Below, piece by piece: positions 60,149 through 64,000 of a stretch of DNA of 64,000 nt. The position numbers and the translations under genes are program-made. Origin of the DNA: Blautia hansenii (GTDB taxonomy: Bacteria > Bacillota > Clostridia > Lachnospirales > Lachnospiraceae). The stretch lies in contig NZ_JAAITA010000001.1 of NCBI RefSeq assembly GCF_013304445.1, forward strand, positions 186,001 to 250,000, read 5' to 3'. Below the pieces are notes generated by a model, which was not told the origin of the DNA, searched no databases, and saw nothing but the letters and a program-made list of their open reading frames with translations. Each line of letters opens with the position of its first letter. Position 1 is the stretch's first letter.

Positions 60149-62017
60149 TTAGTTTGATTTTACTTTATTCCAGAGTTCGTTGTAATAGCTGTCCACATCA
60201 TCTCCCAGGAATTGGAAGGTTTCACAGTTTGTCAAATCTTCCGCGTTGGGAAAGAGAATTTTGCTGTTTCGCGTTTCCTCATCTTTAATCAGCGCTCTGG
60301 CGGCTTTGTTGGGTGTTGCGTAGGTCAGATATTCAAAGTTCATCAGGGCAATGTCCGGACGGCACATAAAGTTGATGAATTTTTCTGCGTTTTCCTTGTT
60401 TTTGGCATTTTTTGGAATGACCCAGGAGTCAATCCAGACATTAGAGCCTTCCTTTGGGATGACATATTCCAGATTGGGATTTTCCCTTTTGGTGTATCCG
60501 GCTTCTCCAGAATAGATAACGCCTAAAGCAGCCTCGTTTCCAATCATTTTATCGCGTACCTGGTCTACAACATAGGCCTGTACCAGGGGTTTCTGGGCAA
60601 TCAGGTCATCCTTAGCCTGTATCAGCTGGTCTACCTTACTGGAATTTAAGGAATACCCACGGCGTTTTAAAGCTACAGCAAAGGCATCCCGGACAGAATC
60701 CTGCATGAGAATACTGTCCGCATATTTAGAATCCCAGAGAATATCCCAACTGTCCACAGGTTCGTGCACCATGGTTTTGTTGTACAGGATTCCCACCGTA
60801 CCCACACAGTAGGGAACCGAGTAAGCATTGTCCGGGTCGAAACTTCTGGACTGTTCCATGTAGATAGAATCCATATTTTTTATATTGGGAATGTTGTCCA
60901 GGTTCAGTTTGGCCAGCAAATCGTTTTCTATCATACGCTGAATCATATAATCGGAAGGGCATACCACATCATAGGCAATAGCCCCGGAAAGAATTTTCGG
61001 ATACATGATTTCATTGGTTTCGTATTCCTCGTAAGTGACGGAAATGCCAGTTTCCTCCTCGAACAGTTCAATGGTTTTGGGGTCGACATAATCCCCCCAG
61101 TTGTACACAATCAGCTTTTCGCTGCCGGCATCTTTGGCGCCTGCGAAGTAATAAAAGGCGCCGCCGCCTGCCAGCACAGCCACAAGCAGCAGGGGAATCG
61201 CCAGACGCAGTCCGCGCTGCAGGGACTTTCTTTTGGAAACCGTTTTTCTGTCTTTTGGTTCTTTCGGACTTGTATTGACCAGTATCATCAGCACCAGTAC
61301 ACTGACAAAAAGCAGCGTGGACAAGGCATACATTTCCGGACGGATTCCCTTTCGTACTTCTGCGTAAATTTTGGTGGAGAGGGTGTCCACACCGGGGCCT
61401 TTGGTAAAGTGGGTGATAATGAAATCATCCAGAGACATGGTGAAGGCCATTAAAAATCCGGAGACAATACCGGGCAGAATATCGGGAAACACCACCTTAA
61501 AGAAGGCGGATACCGGACCTGCACCTAAATCCTGGGCTGCCTCATAAGTACTTTTGCTGGTCTGTTTCAATTTTGGCATGACACTGAGAATCACATAAGG
61601 AATGCAAAAAGTAATGTGGGCCAGCAAAATAGTGGAAAATCCCAGGGTGACTCTGAAGGCAATAAACAGAAGCATCAGGGAAATTCCGGTTACGATTTCT
61701 GAGTTCAGAATGGGAATGTTGGTAATTCCCATCATGATGGTTTTGCTTCTGCCCTTCATGGCATTGATACCGATGGAGGCTGCCGTACCTACAACCGTGG
61801 CAAGAACAGCAGAGAGCAGGGCAATGATTAACGTATTGTAAAGGGCTGTCATAATGGCTTTATCCTGAAAAAGAGAAGCGTACCACTTTAAGGTAAAACC
61901 GCCCCATTTTGCCCTGGATTTTGAAGCGTTAAAAGACAGGACAATGAGGGTGACAATGGGGGCGTACATGAGAAAAAGAATCAGCCCAAGATATATATTT
62001 CGTACTGTTTTTTTCAT
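60149..62017 (-). CDS. Spermidine/putrescine ABC transporter PotC-PotD fusion
   Basis: The 622-residue protein joins a permease and its substrate-binding protein. Residues 1 to about 255 are PotC, with six membrane segments and the cytoplasmic loop YEAAQDLGAGPVSAFFKVVF near residue 158. After a charged linker, one further membrane segment (residues about 272-292) leads to the PotD domain from about residue 300 (IVYNWGDYVDPKTIELFEEE; YDVVCPSDYMIQRMIENDLL; GVIYSGEAGYT). The binding protein is therefore tethered outside the membrane instead of being a lipoprotein. The start ATG overlaps the potB stop by one base. Confidence 0.93.
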   Translation of the reverse strand: MKKTVRNIYLGLILFLMYAPIVTLIVLSFNASKSRAKWGGFTLKWYASLFQDKAIMTALYNTLIIALLSAVLATVVGTAASIGINAMKGRSKTIMMGITNIPILNSEIVTGISLMLLFIAFRVTLGFSTILLAHITFCIPYVILSVMPKLKQTSKSTYEAAQDLGAGPVSAFFKVVFPDILPGIVSGFLMAFTMSLDDFIITHFTKGPGVDTLSTKIYAEVRKGIRPEMYALSTLLFVSVLVLMILVNTSPKEPKDRKTVSKRKSLQRGLRLAIPLLLVAVLAGGGAFYYFAGAKDAGSEKLIVYNWGDYVDPKTIELFEEETGISVTYEEYETNEIMYPKILSGAIAYDVVCPSDYMIQRMIENDLLAKLNLDNIPNIKNMDSIYMEQSRSFDPDNAYSVPYCVGTVGILYNKTMVHEPVDSWDILWDSKYADSILMQDSVRDAFAVALKRRGYSLNSSKVDQLIQAKDDLIAQKPLVQAYVVDQVRDKMIGNEAALGVIYSGEAGYTKRENPNLEYVIPKEGSNVWIDSWVIPKNAKNKENAEKFINFMCRPDIALMNFEYLTYATPNKAARALIKDEETRNSKILFPNAEDLTNCETFQFLGDDVDSYYNELWNKVKSN

Positions 62018-62832
62018 CAGAACATACCTCCTTCCCCGTTTTTATCGTATTTTCCGGTGAGAAGCATACTGATGAAAATAAATACCATCAGTACCAGCGA
62101 AAGTCCGCTTCCCACGTTCCAGTTGCTTCCCTGCTGAAACTGGCGGTCAATGACATTTCCGATGAGGAGAATTTTGCTTCCGCCTAAGAGGTCAGAGATA
62201 ACAAAGGTCGTCAGAGACGGTACAAAAACCATGGTAATGCCGCTGATAATACCCGGCATGCTTAAAGGAAAAATGATTTTCCGAAAGGTATAGGCCGCAG
62301 TGGCGCCCAAATCTCTGGCTGCAAAAATAACGTCTTTGTCTATCTTGGAAAGCACGTTATAGAGGGGCAGTACCATAAAGGGCAGGAAGTTGTAGACCAT
62401 GCCCAGTACAATAGCCCCCGGTGTGTTAATCAGCTGCTGGGAAGGAAGATGAAAAAAGCCCAACGCCTGGTTGATAACGCCGTTTTTTTCCAAAAGAGTC
62501 TGCCATGCAAGAGTCCGCAGAAGAAAATTCATCCACATAGGAAGAATAAAAAGGAGCACAATAAAGCCTGTCCGGTTGACTTTCATATTCGACAGCATCA
62601 TAGCCAGCGGATATGCCAGAATCAGACAGATAAGGGTGCTGATAAGGGACAGCAAAAGAGAAAGGCAGAGTGCTTTGAAATTCTCCACAGTGCCGATAGC
62701 CAGCACATTTTCAAAGGTAAAATGCCCTTCGCTGTTGGTGAAGCCATAGTAAAAAATCATGGCAAGAGGAATCAGGATAAAGGCCACGGACCAGATCAGA
62801 TACGGGCCGGAAAGCAGTTTTCGTTTATTCAT
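62017..62832 (-). CDS. potB: Spermidine/putrescine ABC transporter permease PotB
   Basis: The 271-residue permease has six membrane segments and the loop motif for the ATPase, [20 protein letters not shown] near residue 172. It opens [18 protein letters not shown], as in PotB/PotH proteins. I chose the ATG at 62830-62832, which overlaps the potA end by eight bases, over an upstream in-frame ATG inside potA at 62889. It forms the heterodimeric channel with the PotC half of the following fusion protein. Confidence 0.93.
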   Translation of the reverse strand: MNKRKLLSGPYLIWSVAFILIPLAMIFYYGFTNSEGHFTFENVLAIGTVENFKALCLSLLLSLISTLICLILAYPLAMMLSNMKVNRTGFIVLLFILPMWMNFLLRTLAWQTLLEKNGVINQALGFFHLPSQQLINTPGAIVLGMVYNFLPFMVLPLYNVLSKIDKDVIFAARDLGATAAYTFRKIIFPLSMPGIISGITMVFVPSLTTFVISDLLGGSKILLIGNVIDRQFQQGSNWNVGSGLSLVLMVFIFISMLLTGKYDKNGEGGMF

Positions 62833-63898
62833 TGATTCCAATAGCCTCCTCATCTTCGGATTCAGGCTTGTGCATAATCTGTATGTCAAAAGGATTCACG
62901 TGAATGCCTACCTGCTGCCCTACAGGGAACATATCCGTGCTGTGCACCAGCCATTCAAAACCGTTTGCCTGTACTTCCATTTCGTAGTGGACGCCTTTGA
63001 AAATCAGGTGGGACACAACCCCCTGGATTGTGCCTTCTTCCGGAGCCAGCAAGTCCACATCCTCCGGGCGGATAACCACGTCTACTGGTTTGTTCTTACC
63101 GAATCCCACGTCCACACAGGGGAATTTGGCACCCAGGATTTCCACCAGTTTATCTTCCAGCATCATACCGGGAAGGATATTGCTTTCGCCGATAAAGTCT
63201 GCCACAAAGGCGTTCTGAGGTTCGTTATAGATGTCCTCCGGGCTTCCCATCTGCTGTATATATCCCTGGTTCATAACCACAATGGTATCTGACATGGTAA
63301 GGGCTTCCTCCTGGTCGTGAGTGACATAGATAAAGGTAATGCCCAGTTCGTTTTTCAGACGGATAAGTTCATACTGCATGTCCTGGCGCAGTTTTAAGTC
63401 CAAAGCGCCTAAAGGTTCGTCCAGAAGAAGCAGCCGAGGTTCGTTTACAATGGCTCTGGCAATGGCCACACGCTGCTGCTGTCCGCCGCTTAAAGAATCC
63501 GGGAGCCGGTTTTCATAGCCGTCCAGATTGACCAGCTTTAAAGCATATTTTACCTTGTCATGAATATAGGCTTTGCTTTTTCCTGAAATTTTCAGACCGA
63601 AAGCAATATTTTCTTCAATGCTCATATGAGAGAAAAGCGCGTATTTCTGAAATACGGTGTTCAGATTCCGCTTGTTGGGCGGAAGATTTGTAATATCCTT
63701 TCCATCAAAAATGACTTTCCCGCTGTCAGGGGACTCAAATCCGCCCAGAATACGGAGCGTTGTAGTTTTTCCGCAGCCGCTGGGGCCAAGAAGGGTGAGA
63801 AATTCATTTTCCCGTATAGAAAGATTCAGTTCGTCCAGGATTACCTGGTCTCCAAAGCTTTTGGAGATGTCAATTAAATTTACTAAAGTATGGTTCAT
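62825..63898 (-). CDS. potA: Spermidine/putrescine ABC transporter ATPase PotA
   Basis: The 357-residue ATPase powers polyamine import. It has Walker [17 protein letters not shown] near residue 34, the Q loop in [13 protein letters not shown] near residue 78, the signature [18 protein letters not shown] near residue 133, Walker [18 protein letters not shown] near residue 155, and the switch histidine in [12 protein letters not shown]-terminal TOBE regulatory domain starts near residue 270. ATG at 63896-63898 follows AAAGGAGAA; an upstream in-frame ATG at 63973 lies before the promoter. First gene of the potABCD operon. Confidence 0.96.
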   Translation of the reverse strand: MNHTLVNLIDISKSFGDQVILDELNLSIRENEFLTLLGPSGCGKTTTLRILGGFESPDSGKVIFDGKDITNLPPNKRNLNTVFQKYALFSHMSIEENIAFGLKISGKSKAYIHDKVKYALKLVNLDGYENRLPDSLSGGQQQRVAIARAIVNEPRLLLLDEPLGALDLKLRQDMQYELIRLKNELGITFIYVTHDQEEALTMSDTIVVMNQGYIQQMGSPEDIYNEPQNAFVADFIGESNILPGMMLEDKLVEILGAKFPCVDVGFGKNKPVDVVIRPEDVDLLAPEEGTIQGVVSHLIFKGVHYEMEVQANGFEWLVHSTDMFPVGQQVGIHVNPFDIQIMHKPESEDEEAIGINE

Positions 63899-63929
63899 CC
63901 CAGTTCTCCTTTGTAGATATTCTTTATCC

Positions 63930-63957
63930 ATTATACTAAAGGAAAAAATCATGTCAA
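63930..63957 (-). promoter_or_regulatory. Promoter of the pot operon
   Basis: On the minus strand a perfect TTGACA and a perfect TATAAT are 16 bases apart, about 25 bases before the ribosome binding site of potA. Confidence 0.8.
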
Positions 63958-64000
63958 TATTAGAATGACCCAATCCCTGTAAAATACAGATGAAATAGAA

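Overview
The window is a stretch of core chromosome from an endospore-forming, low-to-mid G+C Firmicute of the class Clostridia, most probably family Lachnospiraceae (Blautia-like). The family call rests on gene order and content (mraZ-to-ftsZ division cluster next to spoIIGA-sigE, cysE-cysS-mrnC-rlmB-sigH block, CsoR/CopA, Spo0E-like peptide); no single sequence proves the genus. I see no prophage, insertion sequence, integrase, CRISPR array or rRNA operon.

Layout. 0-10.5 kb: a translation and housekeeping run on the plus strand with many overlapping genes: def, fmt, rsmB, rlmN, stp, pknB, then rsgA, rpe, thiN, ychF and a tiny spo0E-like gene. 10.6-24 kb: division and cell wall cluster mraZ, rsmH, ftsL, pbpB, spoVD, mraY, murD, ftsW/spoVE, murA, divIB, ftsZ, with MraZ-type operator repeats in front. 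24-27 kb: aroE (minus) and the sporulation pair spoIIGA-sigE behind a promoter of the Spo0A type. 27-29 kb: an SPFH membrane protein with a small ribbon-helix-helix protein, and an IclR regulator (minus). 29.3-34.4 kb: carbohydrate acid/pentose genes: eda, kdgK, a second PfkB kinase, a YlmC/YmxH-like peptide, araR, araD. 34.5-40.4 kb: ZIP metal transporter, csoR, copA (fused to a CopZ-like domain), ispF and an ABC-F ATPase. 40.5-43.2 kb: gdhA, a dehydrogenase remnant, and an LD-carboxypeptidase/MccF-like peptidase. 43.3-48.5 kb: a cysteine T-box leader followed by cysE, cysS, mrnC, rlmB, sigH and a 2-hydroxyacid dehydrogenase-like gene. 48.5-51.8 kb: tRNA-Thr(GGT), then a selenium/molybdenum hydroxylase maturation set (DUF3343, YedF, YqeB, YqeC-MocA fusion). 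51.8-59.2 kb: luxS (minus), a methyltransferase, trpS, a UPF0303 protein, a small membrane protein and a MacB-type ABC efflux/export system. 59.2-64 kb (minus): potA, potB, a potC-potD fusion and an RluA-type pseudouridine synthase.

How the parts fit. Growth-coupled functions (protein maturation, ribosome assembly GTPases, Ser/Thr phosphorylation, wall synthesis, Z ring) sit next to sporulation control (Spo0E-like peptide, SpoVD, SpoIIGA/SigE, SigH). Several leaders carry readable regulation: MraZ repeats, a 21-bp-spaced Spo0A-type promoter, twin TGATATCA sites before the SPFH gene, a possible IclR operator before eda, an inverted repeat over the araR promoter, a CsoR-like dyad before csoR and a T-box with a TGC specifier before cysE-cysS. 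The most unusual points are the CopA-CopZ fusion that keeps an internal ribosome binding site and start codon, the out-of-frame classical-looking pro-sequence in front of sigE, and a SpoVD with KTA in place of KTG. All calls are from reading the sequence; no searches were run.
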